Source of the DNA: Rubrivivax sp.
GTDB taxonomy: Bacteria; Pseudomonadota; Gammaproteobacteria; Burkholderiales; Burkholderiaceae_C
Length of the DNA: 64,000 nucleotides
NCBI GenBank assembly: GCA_016707445.1
Contig: JADJHR010000001.1
Span: 620,001 to 684,000, forward strand
Direction: 5' to 3'
Both the position numbers and the translations under genes were made by a program. The stretch's first letter is position 1. Every line of letters starts with the position of its first letter. Below are positions 36,955-44,556 of this stretch, piece after piece. The notes under the pieces are model-generated. The model was not told the origin of the DNA. It made no database searches and saw nothing but the letters and a program-made list of their open reading frames with translations.

Positions 36955-37359
36955 TCATGCTTGGGGCACGATGACCTTCAGGCCCTTGAAGTAGTCGCGG
37001 TAGAAGCTGGCGTCGCGCGTGATCAGGGCATCACACTGCAGCAGGGCATGGGCACCGATCAGGAAGTCCGCCACCACGCGCTCGCGCCGGCCGCCGCGGT
37101 CGCGAAATCGCCGTTGCATGTGCCCAGCACGCACCGCCGCCTGCTCGCTGGTGGCCAGAAATCGGATGCCGAAGGTGGCCAGCGGCTCCATGGCGGTATC
37201 CCGCGTGTCGAGCATGGTCTGCACCTCGGCGACCACAGCGTCGCACACCACCACGTCGCCGGCGGCCAGGGCGACGCCGATGGCGTCGGCCGACGCCGAG
37301 GCAAAGACCGGGTCGTCGGTCAGCACGTCCAGCAGCACCGACGAATCGACGGCAATCAT
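36955..37359 (-). CDS. PIN-domain toxin (VapC-like)
   Basis: A 134-residue PIN-domain ribonuclease-like protein. Acidic active-site residues are Asp5 in MIAVDSSVLLDVL, Glu in VVAEVQTML, Asp in VADFLIGAHALLQC and Asp in LITRDASFYRDYF. VapC-type toxins cleave RNA, often initiator tRNA. It overlaps the preceding antitoxin by ATGA, the usual type II toxin-antitoxin organisation. It lies upstream of acnB in the same direction. Confidence 0.88.
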   Translation of the reverse strand: MIAVDSSVLLDVLTDDPVFASASADAIGVALAAGDVVVCDAVVAEVQTMLDTRDTAMEPLATFGIRFLATSEQAAVRAGHMQRRFRDRGGRRERVVADFLIGAHALLQCDALITRDASFYRDYFKGLKVIVPQA

Positions 37360-37622
37360 GTGCTCTTGTCGTCCGGCGGCGGGTACGGGTCGCCCGGCGC
37401 GCGGCCGCGCAAGGCACGCATGGCCTCGTCGGTGCTCTTGAAGCCCTCGGCCAGTTTGAAGCTGCCGCGCAGGCGAGCCAGCGCTTCGGAGACGTCCTTG
37501 CGCATCACGATGCGCCCGCCTTCGATCTCGATCTTGAGCTTGGTGCCCTTGGTCAGGCCCAGTGCGTCACGCACCGCCTTGGGCAGGGTGATCTGGCCGC
37601 GTTCGGCCACGGTGGCTTCCAT
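37356..37622 (-). CDS. AbrB/MazE-type antitoxin
   Basis: An 88-residue protein. The swapped-hairpin AbrB DNA-binding domain is MEATVAERGQITLPKAVRDALGLTKGTKLKIEIEGGRIVMRK; the C-terminal half (LARLRGSFKLAEGFKSTDEAMRALRG) would wrap and neutralise the PIN toxin. The ATG at 37622 is preferred over an upstream in-frame ATG because the AbrB fold begins there and GGAGCGCCC precedes it. It probably represses its own promoter through the inverted repeat at 37671-37693. Confidence 0.88.
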   Translation of the reverse strand: MEATVAERGQITLPKAVRDALGLTKGTKLKIEIEGGRIVMRKDVSEALARLRGSFKLAEGFKSTDEAMRALRGRAPGDPYPPPDDKST

Positions 37623-37670
37623 GGGCGCTCCTGACGGTGGGAAGGGGGATCGAGCAGATCCGACGAAATT

Positions 37671-37693
37671 GGTATGCATGAATTGTACATACC
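37671..37693 (-). promoter_or_regulatory. Inverted-repeat operator of the toxin-antitoxin pair
   Basis: GGTATG-N11-CATACC, within a longer imperfect palindrome, overlaps the -10 element of the promoter. Such a site at a toxin-antitoxin promoter is typical for autorepression by the antitoxin or complex. Confidence 0.65.
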
Positions 37694-37710
37694 GAAATCG
37701 TCAGAATCAA
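37682..37710 (-). promoter_or_regulatory. Sigma-70-like promoter of the toxin-antitoxin operon
   Basis: On the minus strand TTGATT (37705-37710) and TACAAT (37682-37687) are separated by exactly 17 bases, a near-consensus -35/-10 pair. Transcription would start near 37675, about 53 bases before the antitoxin ATG. It is much closer to consensus than other candidate promoters in this window and lies in a local A/T-rich patch. It may also drive acnB. Confidence 0.7.
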
Positions 37711-37750
37711 GGTTTACCCTGAGCAAGCGGCCGCTGGCTCTGCGAAGGGG

Positions 37751-38407
37751 TCAGCGCGTCGCCGCCGATGCTGATGCTGATACCGCCGCCGATGCCGCCG
37801 ATGCCGCCGATGCCGCGGACGCTGCGGCTTGTGCCGCCACCACGGCCGCCTGTGCCGCTTCTGAAGCGGCCTGGGCAGCCGATGCCGCGGCCTGGGCCGC
37901 GGCCACGGCGGCGGCCTTCACCGGGTCGATGCCGAGCGAATCACCGTCGTCCTTGCGGTTGGCCATGGCTTCACGCTGCTTCTGGTGGATGCAGTTGTCG
38001 ACCACGCGGTGGCCGGACTGGGTGTCCATCAGCATCGACTTGTTGGCGATCTGCAGCATCAGCATGCGGCCGCGCACGTCCTCCAGCCGCAGCGCGCCAG
38101 TTTGCGACAGCACCGGCTTCATGGTCCAGGTGCTCTTGCGCAGGCGCACATCGACATAGCCGTCGTATTTGCGGTTGATGTCGATGTCGATCTTCTCGTT
38201 GAACTCGCACTCGTAGTTGCCGAAGTAGGTCAATGCGGCAGCCGCCAGCTGCTCGCCGGGCGCCACGGGCAGCGGCGCTTCGACCACCGGGGCCGGGCGC
38301 GGCGGCGCGCCCCTGGTCCTGACACGCTTGGGTTGTGCCGTTGCCGCCAGGGTCAGCAGGCACAGCGCCAGCAGCGCCGTCGCACGCACAAGTGATGCTG
38401 GAATCAT
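37751..38407 (-). CDS. Exported hypothetical protein with Ala-rich repetitive C-terminus
   Basis: A 218-residue protein. MIPASLVRATALLALCLLTLAATAQ is a signal peptide. A globular part of about 120 residues follows a Pro-rich linker (LAAAALTYFGNYECEFNEKIDIDINRKYDGYVDVRL, LRLEDVRGRMLMLQIANKSMLM), with two Cys that may pair. From about residue 160 the sequence is almost pure Ala with Ser/Gln/Val (VAAAQAAASAAQAASEAAQ), probably a long helix; at the DNA level this includes 9-bp GATGCCGCC repeats. The family is not recognised by name. It sits between a CoA-ester lyase and the toxin-antitoxin pair. Confidence 0.75.
   Translation of the reverse strand: MIPASLVRATALLALCLLTLAATAQPKRVRTRGAPPRPAPVVEAPLPVAPGEQLAAAALTYFGNYECEFNEKIDIDINRKYDGYVDVRLRKSTWTMKPVLSQTGALRLEDVRGRMLMLQIANKSMLMDTQSGHRVVDNCIHQKQREAMANRKDDGDSLGIDPVKAAAVAAAQAAASAAQAASEAAQAAVVAAQAAASAASAASAASAAVSASASAATR
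37782..37817. repeat. 9-bp tandem repeats (GATGCCGCC) in the Ala-rich tail
   Basis: Three clear copies of GATGCCGCC/GATGCCGCG at 37791-37817, preceded by a degenerate copy, encode part of the Ala-Ser tail of the minus-strand protein. Slippage here would change the tail length in units of three residues without breaking the frame. Confidence 0.6.
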
Positions 38408-38447
38408 GTCGTCGTCCTTGCCGGCGGTTCACCGGTCTTGGGGGTCT

Positions 38448-38509
38448 GGGATCGTGGCCGGCGATTGTGGCCAGCGATCGTGGCCGGTGATTGTGGCCGG
38501 CGATTGTGG
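38448..38509. repeat. Tandem 13-bp repeats, about five copies
   Basis: Units of the type GCGATTGTGGCCG follow each other with one or two changes (GCGATTGTGGCCA, GCGATCGTGGCCG, GTGATTGTGGCCG). They lie between the exported Ala-rich protein gene and the CoA-ester lyase stop, both on the minus strand. Not coding; origin and function unknown. Confidence 0.75.
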
Positions 38510-38564
38510 AGGCGTCAGCGCCCGGATGTCGCCGAACGTAGCGCAGTCTCGCAACGTCGCACGC

Positions 38565-39563
38565 TCAGTCGTCGAACCAGGCGGCACGCACTTCGGCGGG
38601 CAGCTGTCGGCCCTGCGTGCCCGAGGTGCGTTGCGCGCGTTCCAGCACCTGCCAGAAGTAGCGGTAGCTGGCGCGGTCGTGCAGCACGTCGTGGTGGCGG
38701 ATCGGTGCCCAGCTGGCCGCCTGCGCCAGCTGCAGGATCTCGATCGCCTGGTCGATCTCGGCCGCCTTGGGCGTGAAGGCATCGACGATCGGGCGGATCT
38801 GTGCCGGGTGAATGCTCCACATGCGCGTGAAGCCCAGGCGGCGGCTGGCGATCTCGGCGGCCTCTTGCAGCGCCGCGGTGTGCTTGAATTCGGTGACCAC
38901 ACAGTGCGACGGCACCTTGCCCTCGGCATGGCAGGCCGCGGCGATCTCGAGCTTGGCGCGCAGCACCAGCGGATGGTCGAACTGACCATGCGGCGACGCC
39001 ACGCCCATCGCCGACTGCGGAATCGCGCCGCGGTGCGCCGACACGAAATCCATCAGCCCGAACGACAGCGACTCGATGCGCGGATGGCGCGCGATGGCCT
39101 GCACGTCGCGCAGCGCGCCATGCGTCTCGATCAGCGCATGCAGCGGGATGTCGCTGCCGCCGCCGGCATCGATCGCCGCAGCCGCGCGCTGCAGCTCAGT
39201 GACGCTGCGCGGCTTGGGCAGCATCAGGTAGGCCGGGCGCCGCGCCGCCGCCAGCACGATGGCCACGACGTCGGCAAAGCGCGGGTGATCGACCGGCAGC
39301 ACGCGCACGCCCACCCGTCCGTAGCGGTTGGACGGGCTGGCCAGCAGCTCGGCGATCAGGTGCGCATGGTCGACCTCGCCGCCCACCGGCGCGCCATCCT
39401 CGTTGTCCAGCGTGACGTCGAACACCGGGCCCATCTCGGCCTGCAGGTCCAGGCTCTTGTGCATGCGTTGCGCCACGCCGGCGTAGTGGTCGCACACCGG
39501 CAACGACGGCACGGCGCGCTCGTCGGGGTCGAACAGGGCCTGGCGGGGGTGTGTGCGGGTCAT
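38565..39563 (-). CDS. HpcH/HpaI aldolase / citrate lyase beta-like CoA-ester lyase
   Basis: A 332-residue TIM-barrel enzyme of the CoA-ester lyase group (CitE, malyl-CoA lyase relatives). Family segments are VFDVTLDNEDGAPVGGEVDHA with acidic metal ligand region, GVRVLPVDHPRFADVV, LMLPKPRSVTELQ, HALIETHGALRDVQAIARH with the metal Glu, LSFGLMDF and MWSIHPAQIRPI. It may cleave or form malyl-CoA- or citramalyl-CoA-like esters, but the substrate is not readable. The ATG at 39563 is the first of the conserved frame. It is divergent from gnd. Confidence 0.82.
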   Translation of the reverse strand: MTRTHPRQALFDPDERAVPSLPVCDHYAGVAQRMHKSLDLQAEMGPVFDVTLDNEDGAPVGGEVDHAHLIAELLASPSNRYGRVGVRVLPVDHPRFADVVAIVLAAARRPAYLMLPKPRSVTELQRAAAAIDAGGGSDIPLHALIETHGALRDVQAIARHPRIESLSFGLMDFVSAHRGAIPQSAMGVASPHGQFDHPLVLRAKLEIAAACHAEGKVPSHCVVTEFKHTAALQEAAEIASRRLGFTRMWSIHPAQIRPIVDAFTPKAAEIDQAIEILQLAQAASWAPIRHHDVLHDRASYRYFWQVLERAQRTSGTQGRQLPAEVRAAWFDD

Positions 39564-39734
39564 GGCGGGCACTCGGTGGGACGTGGGACTGCAAGCGTAG
39601 CGCGTGGCGGGGTTCCGCGATTGTCCGGCAGCGGTCTGGATGCCGGATTCGAGCGTTCTGACAGGACGATAGAAGGCCAGGTTTCGGCCTGTCCAGGCGT
39701 GCGCGGGCGGCGCTGCACAGGGCATGATGCGGGG

Positions 39735-41156
39735 ATGAATCCATGCAATGACTTCGGCCTGATCGGCCTGGCCGTGATGGGCCAGAACCTGGTGCTCAAC
39801 GTCGAGAGCCGCGGCTTTGCGGTCAGCGTCTACAACCGCACCGCGAGCGTCACACACGACTTCCTGGCGCAGCACGCGGGCAAGCGGCTGCAGGGCTTCG
39901 ATGCGCTGGCCGACTTTGTCGCCAGCCTGTGCCGGCCCCGCAAGGTGCAGCTGATGGTTCAGGCCGGCGCCGCGGTGGACGCGGTGATCGAACAGCTGCT
40001 GCCGCTGCTTGAGGCCGGCGACATCGTCATCGACGGCGGCAACAGCCTGTACACCGACACCGAACGGCGCGACGCGCAGCTTTCGGCCAAGGGCCTGCGC
40101 TTTGTCGGCGCCGGCATCAGCGGCGGTGAAGAAGGCGCGCGCAAGGGCCCCAGCATCATGCCCGGCGGGCCGGCCAGCACCTGGGACGAGATCCGCCCCA
40201 TCTACGAGGCCATCGCCGCGCGCGTGGACGGCCAGCCCTGCGTCATCCACATCGGGCCGGGCGGTGCGGGGCACTTCGTGAAGATGGTGCACAACGGCAT
40301 CGAATACGGTGACATGCAACTGATCTGCGAAGCCTACGCGCTGCTGCAGGCCGCGGGCCTGCCGGCGGCCGAGATCGCCGCCGTCTTCGCCGACTGGAAC
40401 CGCGGCGAGTTGCAGAGCTACCTGATCGAGATCACTGCACGTGCGCTGGAGCAGATCGACCCCGACACCGGCCGGCCGCTGGTCGACCTGATCGTCGACA
40501 AGGCCGGGCAGAAGGGCACCGGCCGCTGGACGCTGATCAACGCCGCCGAGAACGCGGTGGTGGTCAGCACCATCAACGCCGCGGTCGAGGCGCGTGTGCT
40601 GTCGTCGATGCGCGCCTTGCGCCAGGTGGCGGCCACGCAGCTGCCGGGGCCGACGCCGCGGCTGAACATGGCCAAGGCGCAGCTGGTGGCCCAGGTGCAC
40701 GAGGCCTTGTTTGCCTCGAAGATCATCAGCTACACGCAGGGCCTGGACCTGCTGCGCACGATGGGCGAGAAGAAGGCCTGGGGCCTGGACCTGGGTGGCA
40801 TCGCGTCGATCTGGCGCGGCGGCTGCATCATCCGCGCGCGCTTTCTCGAACGCATCACCGAGGTCTACCGCGCCGATCCGTCGCTGGCCAACCTGGCGCT
40901 GGCGCCGTATTTCCGGCAGGTGCTGGGCCGCGCGCAGCAACCCTGGCGCGAGGTGGTTGCGCTGGCGGTGTCGGCCGGCATTCCCGTGCCGGCCTTCAGC
41001 GCGTCACTGGCCTACTACGACAGCCTGCGCAGCGCACGGCTGCCGGCCAACCTGCTGCAGGCGCAGCGTGATTTCTTCGGCGCTCACACCTATGAGCGCA
41101 TCGACCGGCCCGAGGGGCAGTTCTTCCATACGAACTGGCCTGAAGTGATCGACTGA
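39735..41156 (+). CDS. gnd: 6-phosphogluconate dehydrogenase, decarboxylating
   Basis: A 473-residue oxidoreductase converting 6-phosphogluconate plus NADP to ribulose 5-phosphate and CO2 in the pentose-phosphate pathway. The coenzyme motif is GLIGLAVMGQNLVLN at residues 8-22. Substrate-site motifs are GAGISGGEEGARKGPSIMPGG, KMVHNGIEYGDMQ with catalytic Lys and His-Asn, and the signature DKAGQKGTGRWT. The length matches the long homodimeric class. The ATG at 39735 fixes the mature N-terminus seen in the family. A T-rich terminator follows. Confidence 0.96.
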   Translation: MNPCNDFGLIGLAVMGQNLVLNVESRGFAVSVYNRTASVTHDFLAQHAGKRLQGFDALADFVASLCRPRKVQLMVQAGAAVDAVIEQLLPLLEAGDIVIDGGNSLYTDTERRDAQLSAKGLRFVGAGISGGEEGARKGPSIMPGGPASTWDEIRPIYEAIAARVDGQPCVIHIGPGGAGHFVKMVHNGIEYGDMQLICEAYALLQAAGLPAAEIAAVFADWNRGELQSYLIEITARALEQIDPDTGRPLVDLIVDKAGQKGTGRWTLINAAENAVVVSTINAAVEARVLSSMRALRQVAATQLPGPTPRLNMAKAQLVAQVHEALFASKIISYTQGLDLLRTMGEKKAWGLDLGGIASIWRGGCIIRARFLERITEVYRADPSLANLALAPYFRQVLGRAQQPWREVVALAVSAGIPVPAFSASLAYYDSLRSARLPANLLQAQRDFFGAHTYERIDRPEGQFFHTNWPEVID

Positions 41157-41167
41157 GTCCGAACTCG

Positions 41168-41190
41168 ACACAGTGCCTGTGTGCAGTTTT
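41168..41190 (+). terminator. Intrinsic terminator after gnd
   Basis: ACACAG-TGC-CTGTGT forms a 6-bp hairpin 12 bases after the gnd stop, followed by GCAGTTTT. The stem is short, but the T4 run supports intrinsic termination. Confidence 0.6.
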
Positions 41191-41249
41191 GTGGCCGATG
41201 GCGCGGGGCGTTTGATCGGCGGAGGTCCGCCGCAGAACGTTCTGCAGGC

Positions 41250-41780
41250 TCAGTGGGGTGTCGACACCGTGGCCAACGCGGCGGCCAGGGCCGAAGCCTC
41301 GCGTTCGCGCAGGCGCGAGCGGATCTGGATTCCGGCCGCGACGCGTTCGGCGGTGGACGCGCCCGTGGCGCCGGCCAGTCGCTGCTGGTCCTGCAGCAGC
41401 CGCTGTGCCATCTGCGGATCACTGGGCCACCAGACAATGCCCGGCAACAGCCAGCTGCTGCCGCCAAACGCGCCATCGCCTGCCAGTCGCGCCAGAGCCT
41501 GCCAGTGCTCGATGGCGAACGCATAGTCCACGGCCTGAAGGTCCCGCGCGTGCAGCACGATGGCCGGCACCGGCTTGCGCACACGCAGCGTGATCGTCAC
41601 GTCACCGCTGAAGGTGGGCTTCGCGGGGTCGAGATCCAGGCGCAGTTGAACACGAGACGGCAGAACCGTCTTGGGCAGAAGGGTTGCCGTGCGTTCGAAG
41701 TCGAAGCGCGGCTGCGCCGTGACCGGGCCTGCGGCCAGCAGCAAAAGTGCGACCAGGCCGATGAACGATCGTACGATCAT
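41250..41780 (-). pseudogene. Internally deleted M1-type aminopeptidase remnant
   Basis: A 176-residue open frame with a signal peptide (MIVRSFIGLVALLLLAAGPVTAQ). Residues 33-80 look like the N-terminal beta-saddle of a family M1 metallopeptidase (LPKTVLPSRVQLRLDLDPAKPTFSGDVTITLRV and VLHARDLQ). After that the sequence jumps to HWQALARLAGDGAFGGSSWLLPG and QMAQRLLQDQQRLAGATGA, resembling the C-terminal helical domain. The GxMEN and HExxH-x18-E catalytic core, several hundred residues, is missing. The frame remains open, so a short protein could still be made, but peptidase activity is excluded. The assignment is from motif reading. Confidence 0.65.
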
Positions 41781-41885
41781 GTCGGATCCCAGGTCGTCGT
41801 GGTGGGCGAGCTTGTGGTGCGAAGCTGGGCCGCGCGTCTCCTCAGAGTGCAGGGCGCGCTGACTGAGGGGGCGCAGAATGCGGGC

Positions 41886-42695
41886 ATGTCAGCCGCGCCC
41901 GCCCCCGTCCGCCACACCGTGCTGATCACCGGCGCCTCGTCGGGCATCGGTGCCGCGCTGGCGCACTGTTTTGCGCGTGACGGCCACCGGCTGGTTCTGG
42001 TGGCGCGCCGGGCCGACAAGCTGCAGTCGCTGGCCGACGAGTTGAAGCGTGAGTCGGGCGCCAGGGCCGAGGTCTGGCCGGCCGACCTGGCGCAGCCCGG
42101 TGCGGCGGCCGACCTGGTGGCACAGCTGCAGCGCAAGCGCCGCCGCGTCGACGTGCTGGTCAACAACGCCGGCGTGCTCGAGCAGGGCGCTTTTGCCGGC
42201 CAGGGCGCCGCCACCCATCAGGCGCTGATCGATCTCAACGTGTCGGCGCTGACGGCCCTGCTGGCGGCGGTGCTGCCCGGCATGCAGCGGCGCGGCTTCG
42301 GGCGCGTGCTCAACGTGGCGTCGATCGCCTCGTTCCAGCCGGTGCCCGGGCTGGCCACCTACGCCGCCACCAAGGCCTACGTGCTGTCGCTGAGCGAGTC
42401 GCTGGCCGAAGAGTTGCGCGACAGCGGCATCACCGTCACTGCACTGTGCCCGGGCATCACTGCCACCGGCATGCTCGAGCTGGCGGCACAAGCCAACCCG
42501 CGGTTGGCAGCGCTGCCGTCTTTCGTGATCGGCAACGTCGACGAGGTGGCTGAAGCCGGATACCGCGCCTGCCTGAAGGGCGAGGTGATCGCCGTGCCCG
42601 GCCTGGTCAATCGGGCCGCCACGCTGGCGGCGCGCAGCACACCGCGCTGGCTGCTGCGGCGCGTGACCGGTGCGCTAGGCCGGCAGTTGAAGTGA
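41886..42695 (+). CDS. Short-chain dehydrogenase/reductase
   Basis: A 269-residue classical SDR. The coenzyme motif TGASSGIG is at residues 15-22, NNAG in VLVNNAGVLEQG, the catalytic Ser in NVASIASF and Tyr-x3-Lys in YAATKAY. It resembles the DltE-like/uncharacterised SDR group acting on acyl or lipid substrates. It lies just before the acyl-CoA synthetase gene in the same orientation (about 150 bp gap). The ATG at 41886 is used. The substrate is unknown. Confidence 0.88.
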   Translation: MSAAPAPVRHTVLITGASSGIGAALAHCFARDGHRLVLVARRADKLQSLADELKRESGARAEVWPADLAQPGAAADLVAQLQRKRRRVDVLVNNAGVLEQGAFAGQGAATHQALIDLNVSALTALLAAVLPGMQRRGFGRVLNVASIASFQPVPGLATYAATKAYVLSLSESLAEELRDSGITVTALCPGITATGMLELAAQANPRLAALPSFVIGNVDEVAEAGYRACLKGEVIAVPGLVNRAATLAARSTPRWLLRRVTGALGRQLK

Positions 42696-42846
42696 GAGCC
42701 CGGGGCAGGCGCTGGCGGTTGACCAGACACTGGGTTCGGCCTGGCCCGCGGCGCCGCCAGACAAGCTCTTGAATCGGGGCCGGGCTCGATTGACCTCGGG
42801 ATGGCGCGCTTCCACACTCGCGGACCAAACTTCAGGAGACGCCCTG

Positions 42847-44541
42847 ATGAGTGAACCGCGCCTGATCCTCGACCATGTCTACGAGCACGAAGTCGAACAG
42901 CCCGACCGCGTCTTCCTGACGCAGCCGACGGGTGGCGGCCAGGTGGTCGACTACAGCTGGGCGCAGTCTCTGGACCAGTCACGGCGCATGGCGGCGCACC
43001 TGAAGTCGCTGCAGCTGCCGCCGGGCGCGCGCATCGCGATGCTGGCCAAGAACAGCGCCCACTTCTTCATCGCCGAGCTGGCAATCTGGATGGCCGGCGG
43101 CACCACGGTGGCGATCTTCCCCACCGAGACTGCCGACAACGTGCGCTATGTCCTGCAGCACAGCGAGGCCAGCCTGCTGTTCATCGGCAAGCTCGACACC
43201 TGGGCGCAGCAGCGCGGCGGCGTGCCCGCCGGCCTGCCCTGCATCGCGTTGCCGCTGGCGCCGGTGCTCGAACCCGATGTCGGCGCCGAGCGCTGGGACG
43301 ACATCGTCGCGCGCACCGCGCCGCTGCCCGGGCGGCCGGCACGCTGGGCCGACGACCTGGCGATGCTGCTCTACACCTCGGGATCGACCGGCCAGCCCAA
43401 GGGCGTGATGCAGAGTTTTCGCAGCATCACGGCAGCCACCAACGGCATCCTCGCGCAGGGCAGGTCGCGCGACGGCGATTTGATGCAGAACGAGCGTGTG
43501 ATTTCCTATCTGCCTCTGGCGCACTGTTTCGAGCGCGCCTGGATCGAATGTTCGTCATTGATCGCCGGCAACACCCAGGTCTTTTTCAGCGAATCGCTGG
43601 CCACTTTCATGTCCGACATCCAGCGTGCGCAGCCGACCTGGTTCATCTCGGTGCCGCGCCTGTGGACCAAGTTCCAGCAAGCGGTGCTGGCCCGGATGCC
43701 GGCGGCGCAGCTCGACGCCGCCCTGGCCAACCCGGCGCTGGCGGCGGCGGTCGGTGTCAAGGTGCTGGACGGGCTGGGGCTGGGGCAGGTAAGGCGTGCG
43801 GGCTGTGGCTCGGCGCCCTTACCCGCCGAGTTGCTGCGCTGGTACCGGCGCCTGGGCCTGGACCTCTACGAGGGCTACGCGATGACCGAGGACTTTGCCT
43901 ATTCGCACACGGGCCAGCCCGGTGCGCAGGCGGTGGGCACGGTCGGCCGCCCCTTCGCCGATGTGCAGGCCCGCATCGACGACGACGGCGAGGTGTTGGT
44001 GAAGTCGCCGGGCCAGATGGTCGGCTACTACAAGCTGCCCGAGTTGAACGCGCAGAGCTTCACCGCAGACGGGTTTTTTCGAACCGGTGACCTCGGCCGT
44101 TACGATGAATCGGGCCAGCTGGTGCTGACCGGACGCAAGAAGGAACTCTTCAAGACCGCCAAGGGCAAGTACGTGGCGCCAGCCCCGATCGAGAACCGCT
44201 TGAACGAGCACCCGATGGTCGAGCTGTCGCTGGTCGCGGGCGTCGGCCAGCCCGCGGCGCATGCGGTGCTGGTGCTGGACGAGCACCTGCGCCCGCAACT
44301 CGGCGACCCGGTCGTGCGTGACCGCGTGGAAACGGCCTTGACCCGCTTGCTGAACGAGGTCAACGACGGCCTGGCCAGCCACGAACGGCTGCAGATGCTG
44401 GTGGTGGTGAAGGAACCCTGGAGCATCGAGGCCGGCACGCTGACCCCGACCATGAAGATCAAGCGCGCCTGCATCGAAGCCCAGGTGGCCGACGCGGTCG
44501 ACGGCTGGTACCTGTCGGGCGCGCCGGTGGTCTGGGCCTGA
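42847..44541 (+). CDS. AMP-dependent synthetase / long-chain acyl-CoA ligase family protein
   Basis: A 564-residue ANL-superfamily ligase that activates a carboxylic acid as acyl-AMP and then CoA thioester. The P-loop motif is LLYTSGSTGQPKGVM at about residues 175-190; YEGYAMTED, the Thr/Glu core motif; and FFRTGDLGRYDESG, the ribose-binding Asp region; TGRKKELFKTAKGKYVAP follows, with the A8 hinge and Lys in TPTMKIKR. The FATP/long-chain type C-terminal lacks a membrane anchor. The ATG at 42847 follows CAGGAGACGCCCTG. Probably a fatty acid substrate, by similarity to long-chain ligases (TPTMKIKRACIE). Confidence 0.9.
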   Translation: MSEPRLILDHVYEHEVEQPDRVFLTQPTGGGQVVDYSWAQSLDQSRRMAAHLKSLQLPPGARIAMLAKNSAHFFIAELAIWMAGGTTVAIFPTETADNVRYVLQHSEASLLFIGKLDTWAQQRGGVPAGLPCIALPLAPVLEPDVGAERWDDIVARTAPLPGRPARWADDLAMLLYTSGSTGQPKGVMQSFRSITAATNGILAQGRSRDGDLMQNERVISYLPLAHCFERAWIECSSLIAGNTQVFFSESLATFMSDIQRAQPTWFISVPRLWTKFQQAVLARMPAAQLDAALANPALAAAVGVKVLDGLGLGQVRRAGCGSAPLPAELLRWYRRLGLDLYEGYAMTEDFAYSHTGQPGAQAVGTVGRPFADVQARIDDDGEVLVKSPGQMVGYYKLPELNAQSFTADGFFRTGDLGRYDESGQLVLTGRKKELFKTAKGKYVAPAPIENRLNEHPMVELSLVAGVGQPAAHAVLVLDEHLRPQLGDPVVRDRVETALTRLLNEVNDGLASHERLQMLVVVKEPWSIEAGTLTPTMKIKRACIEAQVADAVDGWYLSGAPVVWA

Positions 44542-44556
44542 TGCTGGCCTGCTCGA

